Assembly: GCF_002077945.1 (NCBI RefSeq)
Contig: NZ_LVYD01000001.1
Span: forward strand, 558,001 to 622,000
DNA length: 64,000 nt
From: Niastella vici
GTDB lineage: Bacteria; Bacteroidota; Bacteroidia; Chitinophagales; Chitinophagaceae
Direction: 5' to 3'
In this document: positions 53,386-62,568 of the stretch, piece by piece
How positions within the stretch are numbered: the first letter of the stretch is position 1
Layout: every line of letters begins with the position of its first letter
Made by a program: the position numbers and the translations under genes
Notes under the pieces: model-generated
What the model saw: the letters and a program-made list of their open reading frames with translations, nothing else
Database searches by the model: none
What the model was told of the DNA's origin: nothing

Positions 53386-54771
53386 CTACGCGTGGTGGTC
53401 CAATATCGGGTTATCGCGCTTGCTGCCTTCCTCTATATCTTCTTTTGTTCCATAGTCAACCGGCCCATGAATAATTTTTTTGTTCAGCAAATACAGGAAC
53501 AATACAAACAGCAACATATACACCACCATAAACATGATCAATGAAAAAACCACCTGGTTGGCCGTTACTGTTTTCGACAGGGCATCAGATGTTCGAAGCA
53601 AACCATACACCACCCAGGGCTGGCGGCCCATTTCAGCAGCGAACCATCCCGTTTGATTGGCGATCTGTGGTCCAAGCACCGCCCACACAAATACCCACAT
53701 CAACCATCGCTTTTCGAACAGTTTGTTCTTATAATTCAACCATGAGGCATACACCGTTAAGCCGATCATAAATACACCAATGGCTATCATTAGGTGATAG
53801 AACTGAAAAATGGTGTTTACCTGTGTGGGCCTTTCTTCGGGCTTAAAAGCATTCAATCCCTTCACCGGTTTATTAAAATCGTATTGCGTAAGAAAGGATA
53901 AACCGCCGGGAATTTTTATCCCGGTCGTTTTTTGTTTCTTATTATCTACATAGCCCAGTAAAAACATATCGGCCACCGCCATGGAATCATAATGACCTTC
54001 AAGGGCGGCGAGCTTGGCAGGCTGGTATTTATATACTACATCGGCACTGCGGTGCCCAGCCACCAGCTGCAACAGGGAAAAAACAGTACCCGCTATCAGT
54101 GCAATGCGGAATGAGCGTTTGGCAATATCGAGGTGCTTACCTTTTAAAATATACCAGGCATTTACACTCAACACTAAAAAAATACCGGCGAGGAACGCGG
54201 CAATCCAAACATGAATGAGCCGGTCAACACTCGACGGATTAAAAACCATGGCCCAGAAATCGGTGATCTCGGCGCGGGCCTGCATGCCGCTGCCAACAAT
54301 ATGAAAACCGGCCGGCGTTTGTTGCCAGGAATTGGCTACTACGATCCAGATGGCCGAAAACATGGAACCGAGGAACACCATGATGGTAGAAAAGAAATGC
54401 ACCCGCGAGCTTACCCGGTTCCAGCCAAAGATCAGTATTCCCAAAAAGCCTGATTCCAGTGCAAATGCAAAAATGCCTTCTGCCGCCAGTGCGCTGCCGA
54501 AAATATCGCCCACATATTTTGAGTAGGTGGCCCAGTTGGTGCCAAACTCAAATTCCATAATGATACCGGTAGCTACGCCAATCCCGAATATGAGAGCAAA
54601 GATCTTGATCCAGAAACGGGTGATCTGTTCATACATTTTATTGCCCGTTTTCAGGTACATACCTTCAAATACCACCAGCAATAAACCGAGCCCGATACTC
54701 AATGGCGGATAGATGTAATGAAAGGCGATCGTAAATGCAAACTGAATCCGTGCTAAGATTTCAACTTCCAT
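53386..54771 (-). CDS. cydA: cytochrome bd ubiquinol oxidase subunit I
   Basis: 461 residues with nine TM helices. H18 ([11 protein letters not shown]) is the distal heme ligand position and H187 ([10 protein letters not shown]) the proximal heme ligand; the [13 protein letters not shown] motif near residue 388 is diagnostic. The quinol loop is of the short type. CydA carries hemes b558, b595 and d. It is upstream of cydB on the same strand and presumably transcribed with it. No -7 box was recognised upstream. A short CydX-like peptide gene was not found in the gap. Confidence 0.96.
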   Translation of the reverse strand: MEVEILARIQFAFTIAFHYIYPPLSIGLGLLLVVFEGMYLKTGNKMYEQITRFWIKIFALIFGIGVATGIIMEFEFGTNWATYSKYVGDIFGSALAAEGIFAFALESGFLGILIFGWNRVSSRVHFFSTIMVFLGSMFSAIWIVVANSWQQTPAGFHIVGSGMQARAEITDFWAMVFNPSSVDRLIHVWIAAFLAGIFLVLSVNAWYILKGKHLDIAKRSFRIALIAGTVFSLLQLVAGHRSADVVYKYQPAKLAALEGHYDSMAVADMFLLGYVDNKKQKTTGIKIPGGLSFLTQYDFNKPVKGLNAFKPEERPTQVNTIFQFYHLMIAIGVFMIGLTVYASWLNYKNKLFEKRWLMWVFVWAVLGPQIANQTGWFAAEMGRQPWVVYGLLRTSDALSKTVTANQVVFSLIMFMVVYMLLFVLFLYLLNKKIIHGPVDYGTKEDIEEGSKRDNPILDHHA

Positions 54772-54805
54772 GGTCGAACGGTTTTAATTCTTTTAGGCAG
54801 GCAGG

Positions 54806-54841
54806 CTAAAAAAAAGCCTCCCGTTTTATGGCGGGAGGCTT
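54806..54841 (-). terminator. intrinsic terminator after the DUF2480 gene
   Basis: Perfect 10-bp stem AAGCCTCCCG/CGGGAGGCTT (54814-54823 with 54832-54841) followed by a T run on the minus strand; it closes the DUF2480 transcript and separates it from cydA. Confidence 0.93.
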
Positions 54842-54853
54842 ATCGTTAGTTAG

Positions 54854-55360
54854 TTATTTCTTTTTATAGATCGGTACAGTACTACAAGGTTCACCGTACA
54901 TGATGGTTTTGGCTACCGGCATCAGTTTCTTCGTGATGGCAAGGTAGGCAAACTCTCCTATAGGTATATCGCCGCAACCTTTTACAACGATCCTTTTCTC
55001 GAGGAAAGGTTCTGTATCAATGGCCTCAATGCGTTGTACAAAAAGTTGCTGACGGGCTGTTTTTTCATCGCCGTAAATAATATCCTTTGCCACAGGCTGC
55101 AGGTAAGAACCTACCAGCATATACGCCCACATGGGAATAATGGCGTCGGCAGTGCAGGTAACAGCCACTACTTTATTCTGGTAAACACTCCAATCGTTAT
55201 TTTGCAAAGCAGTGCGGAATTCCTTTTCCTTCAGGATCAGCTCCATGAATAAATGCGGCTTCAGATCGAATACCGCAATTTCATCCGTAGGATAATAGCT
55301 TTCCAGGTCAAGGGTGACCAGCTGGCTTTGTGCGACCTTATTTACTATTTCTTCACTCAT
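54854..55360 (-). CDS. DUF2480 family protein
   Basis: 168 residues from ATG 55360; a GTG 15 bases upstream is less likely. MSEEIVNKVAQSQLVTLDLESYYP is the family start and GEFAYLAITKKLMPVAKTIMYGEPCSTVPIYK the characteristic end, with GCGDIPIGEFAY carrying the conserved cysteine and glycine. DUF2480 is a conserved Bacteroidota-group protein of unknown function, predicted soluble. It has its own promoter (TACCTTTG, 55386-55393) and terminator. It is flanked by the cydAB and PpiD-like transcription units on the same strand. Confidence 0.9.
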   Translation of the reverse strand: MSEEIVNKVAQSQLVTLDLESYYPTDEIAVFDLKPHLFMELILKEKEFRTALQNNDWSVYQNKVVAVTCTADAIIPMWAYMLVGSYLQPVAKDIIYGDEKTARQQLFVQRIEAIDTEPFLEKRIVVKGCGDIPIGEFAYLAITKKLMPVAKTIMYGEPCSTVPIYKKK

Positions 55361-55385
55361 AATACTCAATTTCACTGAACAGGTA

Positions 55386-55393
55386 CAAAGGTA
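55386..55393 (-). promoter_or_regulatory. -7 element of the DUF2480 gene
   Basis: TACCTTTG on the minus strand matches TAnnTTTG, 25 bases upstream of the ATG. No -33 TTG at 19-21 bp. Confidence 0.5.
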
Positions 55394-55433
55394 ATACGGA
55401 AAAATTTAATCAGTGAATCCCTGTTTGCACTTC

Positions 55434-55479
55434 CCAAAAAAGAAACGGGGCCAACCGGTATTACCCCGTTGGCCCCGTT
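55434..55479 (-). terminator. intrinsic terminator after the PpiD-like gene
   Basis: Perfect 12-bp stem AACGGGGCCAAC/GTTGGCCCCGTT (55444-55455 with 55468-55479) with a T-rich tail on the minus strand. Confidence 0.93.
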
Positions 55480-55496
55480 AACTTATTATCTATCAA

Positions 55497-57635
55497 CTAG
55501 AAGAATTTGATCCTATTGTCTTTTATGTCAGCAGTTTTTTTCAGGATCTCAATAGATCTGTACCCGATCATAGCTCCCATTTGTTGCTGCATTTGCTGTT
55601 GCTGTGCTTTAGCATCAAAATTAGGATTGGGGGTTGAAAAAATGTTCTCCACTTTAATTACAAATACGCCGATCTCTCCTTTTATGGGAGTAGAAATTTT
55701 TGCCTGGTAATCTTTATTGAAAGATGCACCTAACACCCTCATTTCGGGACCAACATTAGGAATAAATGTGCTGGCGAAAGCAAGACTGTCGGCCCTTCTT
55801 ACCTGTTGACCGGTAGCCTGGGCTACAGCATCCAGTGTAGCAGCGTTGCCGATCTTTTTGGTAAGTTCTTCAGCTTTCTTAATATTACGGATCTTGTATT
55901 CAACCAACGGGCGGGCTTTTTCAACCGACATGGTTCCTTTTTCATAAACACCAGTAACGGCTGGCACCACATATTTATCACCTACCAGGTAAGCATGTTC
56001 AGCTACAGAGCCTTTTTTGGCTTCTGTAAATGCCCAGCGAATAATTTCACGTGATTCGCCAAGACCCATGATCATAAAATCAGATTCTTTTACTTCACTG
56101 GGGAATTTGTTCAGTTTTTTCTTGGTAGCATTATCATTGAATGCATCGAGCGAGCGGTTTTCTGATGCAAATTGTTGAGCCATACCACTGGCGCCATTTA
56201 CAGTTTCATCGCTTGGAACGATGGGGCGCGAAAGGTAAGCCAGCTTAAAGGCAGTCTCAATTTTTTTCTGGCTCAGCACTTCTATATAATGGTATCCGCT
56301 GTAAGCAGGAGCTTCTACTTTTACCACTTTTTTATCACCGGTATTGCCATAGAAGATGGTTTCAGCAAATTCTTTACTCAGGTTCGAGAACTGCATGGAA
56401 GAGAATTCATATTCACCTTTTTTATCCTTGCTGCCAGCGTCATCACTGAATTTAACTACCATGCTGTCGAAGTTGGCGCCACCTTTAATAGCAGCTACAA
56501 TGCTATCGATCAGTTTATGAGCAACGCTATCGGTTCTTGTTTGACCTTGCTGATCAGCGATCTTTATCAGTATGTGACGGCATTTTACGCTATCGGGCAT
56601 GCTGCGACGGCCAACCATTTTAGCGAGGGTATAATTAGGACCATCGAGGTAAGGACCAAACACCTGGCCATCGGCCAGTTTGCGAAGTGTATCGGCATTA
56701 CCCATTTGCATATGGCTGCTCAATACATAACCATCAAAATAAGGTGTTTCGCTTGAGTTGTTTGCCAACAGGGTTTGAATATCGGTAGTAGTGTTGGCAG
56801 CAGCCAGTGCCTCTTTTTGTTTAACTAAAGCATCAAATATAGCCAGGCTATCGGGCTGGCTGGGGGCTGCATCAAATGTTACGTACACCAGGCTGCGTTC
56901 GTTTTCCTGTTTGTACATTTCCTGGTTCTTATTCACATATTCTTTCACATCTTCATCTGTTATTTTAACAGTAGAATCAGAAATAGAAGAATAAGGAACA
57001 TTTACATATGATATAGAAGAACGCTGACTGTTCTCGGCATTGCTTTTTTCGAGCAGCCATTTGGGAACGTACATGCTTTTTCCCAGCAGCGAAGTGAATT
57101 TTTCTTTCTGACGGCTTTTCATCAGGGAATATTGAAATTCCTGGAAGCTCTCAAATTGAGGCGTTCCTTTTTTCAATGATTTTACCGCCTGGTATGCTGC
57201 CCCAGCATTGAAATGACCGGTTGAATCGGTAAACTGCTGTTTCAGCATTTGGGGAGGGTTAGCTCCATATAATATGTCACCTAATTCCTTTTCACCTACA
57301 CGAATACCTAATTTTTCGTATTCATCACCCATCAACACATCTTCAACAAACTCGTTCCAGAGCGTTTCGCGAATATTATTACGCAATTGATCGTTCACGG
57401 GATAATTTTGGGCACGATAGTTTTCTTCGGCCATTTTGTAACGGGTCTCAAAGTCGCGGTAGTCGATATTGGTACCATTCACTTTACCCAGGCTGGTTGA
57501 GCTTCCGCTAAACCATCCGCCCCGGCCTCCCTGTCCCATAAAGGCGTCCTGTACAATAAAGGCTATAAGGGCTAATGCAATCGCACCAATGACGATCCAC
57601 GCTGCTTTGTCGCGGATTTTTTGAATAACTGACAT
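55497..57635 (-). CDS. PpiD-like periplasmic foldase (SurA_N plus PpiC domains)
   Basis: 712 residues from ATG 57635; the frame continues to 57698 but a consensus promoter covers that region, so the longer form is not transcribed. MSVIQKIRDKAAWIVIGAIALALIAFIVQ gives one N-terminal TM anchor. A SurA-like N-domain (about 45-200) precedes parvulin domain motifs (CRHILIKIADQQG ... FDSMVVKFSDDAGS, SGYHYIEVL) at about 345-445. A helical C-terminal region (about 560-712) follows. It is an inner-membrane-anchored periplasmic chaperone for outer-membrane proteins, like PpiD. Promoter and terminator are both clear. Confidence 0.9.
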   Translation of the reverse strand: MSVIQKIRDKAAWIVIGAIALALIAFIVQDAFMGQGGRGGWFSGSSTSLGKVNGTNIDYRDFETRYKMAEENYRAQNYPVNDQLRNNIRETLWNEFVEDVLMGDEYEKLGIRVGEKELGDILYGANPPQMLKQQFTDSTGHFNAGAAYQAVKSLKKGTPQFESFQEFQYSLMKSRQKEKFTSLLGKSMYVPKWLLEKSNAENSQRSSISYVNVPYSSISDSTVKITDEDVKEYVNKNQEMYKQENERSLVYVTFDAAPSQPDSLAIFDALVKQKEALAAANTTTDIQTLLANNSSETPYFDGYVLSSHMQMGNADTLRKLADGQVFGPYLDGPNYTLAKMVGRRSMPDSVKCRHILIKIADQQGQTRTDSVAHKLIDSIVAAIKGGANFDSMVVKFSDDAGSKDKKGEYEFSSMQFSNLSKEFAETIFYGNTGDKKVVKVEAPAYSGYHYIEVLSQKKIETAFKLAYLSRPIVPSDETVNGASGMAQQFASENRSLDAFNDNATKKKLNKFPSEVKESDFMIMGLGESREIIRWAFTEAKKGSVAEHAYLVGDKYVVPAVTGVYEKGTMSVEKARPLVEYKIRNIKKAEELTKKIGNAATLDAVAQATGQQVRRADSLAFASTFIPNVGPEMRVLGASFNKDYQAKISTPIKGEIGVFVIKVENIFSTPNPNFDAKAQQQQMQQQMGAMIGYRSIEILKKTADIKDNRIKFF

Positions 57636-57668
57636 ATTATAAGTGTATACCTCTTTTAATAAGGATGG

Positions 57669-57698
57669 CAAAAATAGGAGAAAAAACTTTATGAACAA
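57669..57698 (-). promoter_or_regulatory. consensus promoter of the PpiD-like gene
   Basis: On the minus strand TTG (57696-57698), exactly 19 bp, then TATTTTTG (57669-57676), a full match to TTG-N19-TAnnTTTG. Expected start near 57662, so translation starts at 57635. Confidence 0.8.
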
Positions 57699-58208
57699 AC
57701 TGTGGAAAACCGCTCAAAACCAGCATCGAGCAAAGGTTTTACAGGGACCCATACATGTGAATAAACCCTTTTATTTAAATATAGGCGTCTATCGTGGAAC
57801 AGGGCCGTGAAAACAAAGCTAACAGGGGGTACTGTATAACCCTGAAAACATGTGGGTAACCCGGGTTTTTGCCCTTCAGTTTTAGTGGATAGTTGGCCAA
57901 TAAGATTTACTGAATACTTTTCCCTAGCACCCGGTGTATATAAACCCTTAGTTATTCCACCGCCATTAACAGACTTTTTATATGTTATTATCGTTAAATT
58001 TTTCCCGATCCTTTTTATTCCACCGGAGTGGAAAACTGGCTAAAACCTACACCAGTCCTTATTTGTTGTATGTTGAAAGAAAGTGGAAAACCGTGGATAA
58101 CCAGGTTGTTGTAACTTTACCAAATTTTACGGTCTTCATTTTATCCACGAATCCACAGCCGTAATAATAATAGATTATTTATAAAAAAATAGAATTAATA
58201 TAAATACT
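57699..58208. other. candidate replication origin region, left cluster of DnaA-box-like sites
   Basis: This 510-base gap between divergent genes has no credible ORF. Perfect TTWTNCACA 9-mers lie at 57701-57709 and 57756-57764 (minus strand). One-mismatch copies lie at 57851-57859, 58027-58035, 58082-58090, 58092-58100 and 58141-58149. The last is followed by a stretch of about 45 bases (58162-58208) that is almost wholly A/T, a possible unwinding element. A further perfect box is at 56929-56937, inside the PpiD-like gene. Confidence 0.55.
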
Positions 58209-59219
58209 ATGGAAGATATCCACGTAGCTAACGCAAAAAAAAATATCGCGAAAGCCGGATTCCTCGACATTGAAATTGACCCCACGCTCGATCTGTTTTC
58301 TGAAATTGAACGGTTGAAAAAAGAAAAAAATGCCATCCTGCTCGCGCACTATTACCAGGAGCCCGATATTCAGGATGTGGCCGACTACATTGGGGATAGT
58401 TTGGGGCTGGCGCAAAAAGCGGAAAAAACCAACGCGGATATCATCGTTTTTGCCGGCGTGCACTTTATGGCTGAAACTGCGAAGATCCTGAACCCGAACA
58501 AAAAAGTGCTGCTGCCCGATCTCAATGCGGGTTGCTCCCTGGCCGACAGCGCCCCGGCCGATCTTTTCAAAAAGTTCAAAGATCAACACCCCGATCACAT
58601 CGTGATCTCGTACATCAATTGCTCGGCCGAGATCAAAGCACTGAGCGACATCATTGTCACCTCGAGCAATGCCGAAAAGATCGTGGAAAGTGTTCCACCC
58701 AACCAGAAGATCATTTTTGCCCCCGACAAAAACCTGGGTGCCTACCTGGTGAAAAAAACGGGCCGCGATATGGTGTTGTGGAATGGCGCCTGCATGGTGC
58801 ATGAGATATTCAGTCTCGAAAAGATCACGAAATTGAAAATCCGTCACCCGAATGCCAAATTCATCGCACACCCCGAATGCGAAGAGGCCGTTCTGCGCCT
58901 GGCCGATTATATCGGTTCCACCACCGGTTTGCTGAAATACACCCAGCAAAACGATGCCACTGAATTTATCGTTGCTACCGAAACGGGCATTTTGCACCAG
59001 ATGCAAAAAGCTTCGCCCAATAAAACTTTCATCCCCGCTCCACCGAATAACAGCTGCGCTTGTAACGATTGTCCACACATGAAACTCAACACGCTTGAAA
59101 AGCTGTACCTGTGCATGGAATACGAAACGCCTGAGATCATCATGGATGAGGAATTGCGCAAAGCTTCCAAAAAGCCAATTGATAGAATGTTGGAAATCAG
59201 CGCGAAATATGGATTATAG
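58209..59219 (+). CDS. nadA: quinolinate synthase NadA
   Basis: 336 residues, the usual size. [30 protein letters not shown] is the family's first motif. The [4Fe-4S] ligands are C109 ([12 protein letters not shown]), C195 ([11 protein letters not shown]) and the cysteines of [10 protein letters not shown] (C283, C285, C288). It condenses iminoaspartate with dihydroxyacetone phosphate to quinolinate for NAD synthesis. NadB and NadC are not in the window. It lies between two clusters of DnaA-box-like sites; its upstream region is extremely AT-rich. There is no terminator; the gene downstream starts 120 bases later. Confidence 0.95.
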   Translation: MEDIHVANAKKNIAKAGFLDIEIDPTLDLFSEIERLKKEKNAILLAHYYQEPDIQDVADYIGDSLGLAQKAEKTNADIIVFAGVHFMAETAKILNPNKKVLLPDLNAGCSLADSAPADLFKKFKDQHPDHIVISYINCSAEIKALSDIIVTSSNAEKIVESVPPNQKIIFAPDKNLGAYLVKKTGRDMVLWNGACMVHEIFSLEKITKLKIRHPNAKFIAHPECEEAVLRLADYIGSTTGLLKYTQQNDATEFIVATETGILHQMQKASPNKTFIPAPPNNSCACNDCPHMKLNTLEKLYLCMEYETPEIIMDEELRKASKKPIDRMLEISAKYGL

Positions 59220-59240
59220 TGTGGAAAAGTCTGTGAATAA
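59220..59240 (+). other. candidate origin region, right pair of DnaA boxes
   Basis: Immediately after the nadA stop codon, two perfect DnaA-box matches in the same orientation, TGTGGAAAA (59220-59228) and TGTGAATAA (59232-59240), are separated by 3 bases. The same two 9-mers occur singly at 57701 and 57756, suggesting one functional system on both sides of nadA. Confidence 0.5.
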
Positions 59241-59305
59241 CCTATTGAAAAGCCCCAATTTCGTAACAATGGCTGTTAGGTAAGGCGTTTTAGGGCCGAA
59301 CCATT

Positions 59306-59334
59306 TTGTTGAATTTGCAATAAAACTATATTTG
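59306..59334 (+). promoter_or_regulatory. promoter abutting the start codon of the fRMsr gene
   Basis: TTG (59306-59308), 18 bp, TATATTTG (59327-59334). Only 4 bases separate the box from the ATG at 59339, so the messenger would be leaderless or nearly so. Confidence 0.6.
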
Positions 59335-59338
59335 CTCC

Positions 59339-59815
59339 ATGGCAGAAGACTTGAGCATTGTGCAGGGCACAAAAGAAGAAAAATATAAATCTGTTATTCC
59401 CCAAATAAAAGCATTGGTTGAAGGTGAACCTGACCTGGTGGCAAACCTGGCGAATATCGTAGCGGCCCTGATGGAACAGTTCGGTTGGTTGTGGATCGGG
59501 TTTTACCTGGTGAAAGAAAACCAGTTGGTGTTGGCGCCATTTCAGGGACCGGTTGCATGTACCCGCATCAGAAAGGGAAAGGGCGTTTGTGGCACCAGTT
59601 GGGAAAAAGCCCAAACGATCATAGTGCCTGATGTAGAAAAATTTCCGGGACATATTGCCTGCAGCAGTAAGTCGCGATCCGAAATTGTGGTGCCCATCAT
59701 TCGTGATGGTAAAGTGATGGGTGTGCTTGATGTAGACAGTGAGGCACTTGCTGCATTCAATGAGATCGATAAACAGTTTCTGGAAGAAATTGTCGATTGC
59801 ATCATTTTCGAATAG
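59339..59815 (+). CDS. msrC: free methionine-R-sulfoxide reductase (GAF-domain)
   Basis: 158 residues, a single GAF domain. MAEDLSIVQGTKEEKYKSVIPQIKAL is the usual start. The active-site cysteines are C74 (VACTRI), C84 (KGVCGTS) and C108 (HIACSSKSR), a pattern that matches the three cysteines of E. coli MsrC when shifted by ten residues. It reduces free methionine-R-sulfoxide with thioredoxin in the cytoplasm. The NIPSNAP gene follows 18 bases downstream, so the two may be one operon. Its promoter directly abuts the start codon. Confidence 0.92.
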   Translation: MAEDLSIVQGTKEEKYKSVIPQIKALVEGEPDLVANLANIVAALMEQFGWLWIGFYLVKENQLVLAPFQGPVACTRIRKGKGVCGTSWEKAQTIIVPDVEKFPGHIACSSKSRSEIVVPIIRDGKVMGVLDVDSEALAAFNEIDKQFLEEIVDCIIFE

Positions 59816-59833
59816 GTACATAAACCCTTCCAT

Positions 59834-60613
59834 ATGAAAAGAAGAAAATTCATAGAGCACGCAGCACTGACTTCCTCAGCCGTTCTTTTAGGACAGGCAA
59901 CTTTAGCAAATTCGAGCAAGGCGGAGAAAAAGGAACTCTATGAATGGCGTGAGTATGAAATTCATTTTGGAAGCAATCAGAATCTGTTGCATGAGTACCT
60001 GGAGAAATCCCTGATCCCGGCGCTGAATAAATTCGGGGTTAAAACGGTTGGCGTTTTTAAGGAGATCGGTAAAACCGAGCCGGCAAAAGTTTATGTGCTG
60101 ATCGTATACCCAACATTTGAAGATTACCTTTCAATAAATGCGAGTGTGCAGCGTGACGAAGATTTTTTAAAGAACAGTACAGCCTGGCGACAGGTGCCGG
60201 CCGACAAGCCGGTTTTCAATAGAGTCAATACTTCTTTGTTACTGGCCTTTGATGGAATGCCGGCTATAAAGGTCCCCGCCAAAGAACAACGAATTTTTGA
60301 ATTGCGCACCTACGAAGGGTACAGTGAAGATGCGGTTCAACGGAAAATTAAGATGTTTAATAAAGAGGAATTCCCCATTTTCTATAGAACAAAGTTGACC
60401 CCTGTATTTTTTGGCGAAGTACTTGCCGGACCAAACCTCCCCTGCCTAACGTATATGATCACGTTTAAAAACATGGAAGAGCGTGATAAGAACTGGGCCG
60501 CTTTTAGTGCAGATGCTGACTGGAAGAAAGTTTCGGCAGAACCACAATATGCGAACACGGTTTCGAACATTCGAAGAGTATTTTTGGAACCGGTCCCCTA
60601 TTCGCAGGTTTAA
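59834..60613 (+). CDS. NIPSNAP-family protein with N-terminal secretion signal
   Basis: 259 residues with a twin-arginine-like leader (MKRRKFIEHAALTSSAVLLGQA) and then two NIPSNAP repeats (about 35-135 and 150-255): LYEWREYEIHFGSN ... LHEYLEKSLIPALNKFGVKTVGVFKEIG and IFELRTYEGYSEDAVQRKIKMF. These are ferredoxin-like stress/dimeric barrel folds. NIPSNAP proteins have no defined enzymatic activity in bacteria. It is probably exported to the periplasm. It is co-oriented with and close to msrC, and may share its promoter. No terminator; mnmG converges on it 81 bases away. Confidence 0.85.
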   Translation: MKRRKFIEHAALTSSAVLLGQATLANSSKAEKKELYEWREYEIHFGSNQNLLHEYLEKSLIPALNKFGVKTVGVFKEIGKTEPAKVYVLIVYPTFEDYLSINASVQRDEDFLKNSTAWRQVPADKPVFNRVNTSLLLAFDGMPAIKVPAKEQRIFELRTYEGYSEDAVQRKIKMFNKEEFPIFYRTKLTPVFFGEVLAGPNLPCLTYMITFKNMEERDKNWAAFSADADWKKVSAEPQYANTVSNIRRVFLEPVPYSQV

Positions 60614-60693
60614 ATAAATTGAAAATGAAATTGGCCAATTGCAATCCGGAGATGCAACTGACCAATTATATATTATTAGTAATTATAATTTAA

Positions 60694-62556
60694 TTACCTG
60701 CCCATATACACCATCAGGATCTGCACATCGCTTGGATTTACACCACTGATACGACTGGCCTGGCCCAATGTACGGGGTTTTATTCTTTTGAATTTTTGCA
60801 TGGCTTCGGCTGACAGAGAGACAATTCTATCATAATCGAAATTCTCTGGTATCAGCAGATCTTCGAGCTGGTTCATTCTTTTTACGAGCTCTCTTTCTTT
60901 TTCGATATACACATTGTATTTGATCTGGATATCGGCCTGCTCAATAACTTCTTCAGTGAATCCGGTTAACGCCTGTTTTATTTTTGGTAGTCCGGCCATC
61001 ATACCATCCAATGAAATATTCGGGCGTAACAATAGTTGAATGGCTTTTTGTTTTTGTGGAAGCGGGGCAGAATTATTTTCTGCCAGGAAGGTATCGGCTT
61101 CAGCTGGCTCCAGCGATATTTCTTTCAGGATGTCTTTTATTTTTTCAACGCCTTCTTTTTTGCTGATCACTTTGTCCATTCTTTCCTGCGATGCCAATCC
61201 GAGCCGGTAACTTAATTCGGTGAGCCGGAGGTCAGCATTATCCTGGCGAAGGATAGTTCTGAATTCTGCGCGGCTGGTGAACATGCGGTAAGGTTCTTCG
61301 GTTCCTTTACTTATGAGGTCATCGATGAGAACGCCGATGTAAGCATCGCTTCTTTTTAATATAACCGGGTCCAGTTCTTTTGCTTTTTGATGGGCGTTGA
61401 TGCCAGCCATCAAACCCTGACAGGCAGCTTCTTCATAACCGGTAGTTCCATTTATTTGACCGGCGAAAAATAGATTACTGATGATTTTTGTTTCGAGCGT
61501 GTGATTCAACTGCGTTGGTGGAAAGTAATCGTATTCGATGGCATAGCCGGGACGGAATACGCGTACGTTTTCAAAACCGGGAACAAGTCTCAATGCGGCA
61601 TACTGAACTTCTTCAGGAAGAGAAGTAGAGAAACCATTTACATAGATCTCGATGGTGTTCCAGCCTTCGGGTTCAATAAAAAGCTGGTGTCTTTCTCTTT
61701 CAGCAAAGCGATTGATCTTGTCTTCAATGCTGGGGCAATAGCGGGGACCCGTTCCTTCAATTCTGCCCGCATACATAGGACTCCTGTCGAAGCCTGTTTT
61801 TAAAGTATCGTGTACTTTTTGGCTGGTATAGGTGATCCAGCAGCTACGTTGTTCAACAGGTTTTTTGGTATCTGTAAAGGAGAAGCCCACGACTTCATCG
61901 TCGCCTTTTTGTTCTTCCATTTTACTATAGTCGAGGCTGCGGCCATCGATGCGGGGTGGCGTTCCGGTTTTAAGGCGGTCACTTTCAAAGCCCAGTTCAA
62001 CGAGTTGTTCGGTAATACCGGTAGCAGCTTTTTCAGCTACGCGGCCACCGCCGAATTGTTTTTCGCCAATATGAATGATACCATTTAAGAAGGTACCATT
62101 AGTTAGCACAACAGATTTTGATTTTATTTCATGACCAAGGCCGGTTACTACTCCACAGGCGCGGCCATCTTTAACGACCAAACCTTTTACCATGTCCTGG
62201 TAAAAATCAACATTAGGAGTCTTTTCTAATAGCTCACGCCAGGTAGCGGCAAATAACATGCGGTCACTTTGAGCACGGGGACTCCACATGGCCGGACCTT
62301 TTGAAAGGTTAAGCATGCGAAACTGGATCATGCTGAGGTCGGTGACGATGCCTGAGTATCCACCCATGGCATCAATTTCACGTACAATTTGACCTTTGGC
62401 AATACCACCCATGGCAGGGTTGCAACTCATTTGAGCAATGGTTTGCATGTTCATGGTTACTAAAAGAACCTTAGACCCAAGGTTAGCGGCAGCAGCGGCG
62501 GCTTCACAACCGGCATGACCTGCCCCTACAACTATTACATCGTATTCTGGAAACAT
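60694..62556 (-). CDS. mnmG: tRNA uridine-5-carboxymethylaminomethyl synthesis protein MnmG (GidA)
   Basis: 620 residues. The FAD-binding Rossmann motif VVGAGHAGCEAA (about 10-21), MGGIAKGQIVREIDAMGG, GGRVAEKAATGI and GRIEGTGPRYCPSIEDK are diagnostic; the C-terminal helical domain (about 540-620) ends SRISGVNPSDVQILMVYMGR. With MnmE it modifies the wobble uridine of tRNAs. The gene is often next to the replication origin and the parA/parB genes. Here a TAATTTTG box is 4 bases before the start codon, suggesting a leaderless messenger. The region upstream of it (62557 on) holds no gene. Confidence 0.97.
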   Translation of the reverse strand: MFPEYDVIVVGAGHAGCEAAAAAANLGSKVLLVTMNMQTIAQMSCNPAMGGIAKGQIVREIDAMGGYSGIVTDLSMIQFRMLNLSKGPAMWSPRAQSDRMLFAATWRELLEKTPNVDFYQDMVKGLVVKDGRACGVVTGLGHEIKSKSVVLTNGTFLNGIIHIGEKQFGGGRVAEKAATGITEQLVELGFESDRLKTGTPPRIDGRSLDYSKMEEQKGDDEVVGFSFTDTKKPVEQRSCWITYTSQKVHDTLKTGFDRSPMYAGRIEGTGPRYCPSIEDKINRFAERERHQLFIEPEGWNTIEIYVNGFSTSLPEEVQYAALRLVPGFENVRVFRPGYAIEYDYFPPTQLNHTLETKIISNLFFAGQINGTTGYEEAACQGLMAGINAHQKAKELDPVILKRSDAYIGVLIDDLISKGTEEPYRMFTSRAEFRTILRQDNADLRLTELSYRLGLASQERMDKVISKKEGVEKIKDILKEISLEPAEADTFLAENNSAPLPQKQKAIQLLLRPNISLDGMMAGLPKIKQALTGFTEEVIEQADIQIKYNVYIEKERELVKRMNQLEDLLIPENFDYDRIVSLSAEAMQKFKRIKPRTLGQASRISGVNPSDVQILMVYMGR

Positions 62557-62560
62557 GGTG

Positions 62561-62568
62561 CAAAATTA
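62561..62568 (-). promoter_or_regulatory. -7 element abutting the mnmG start codon
   Basis: TAATTTTG on the minus strand matches TAnnTTTG and ends 4 bases before the ATG. No -33 TTG at the standard spacing is seen. If functional, the messenger would be leaderless. Confidence 0.45.

Noticed and set aside
56040-56060. TTTCACGTGA resembling parS inside the PpiD-like gene
   Set aside because: Only about 11 of 16 positions match the parS consensus and it is inside a coding sequence.
57852-58164. two overlapping frames (63 and 60 codons) in the candidate origin gap
   Set aside because: Both overlap the box cluster and each other, with unlikely composition; the gap is better explained as non-coding.
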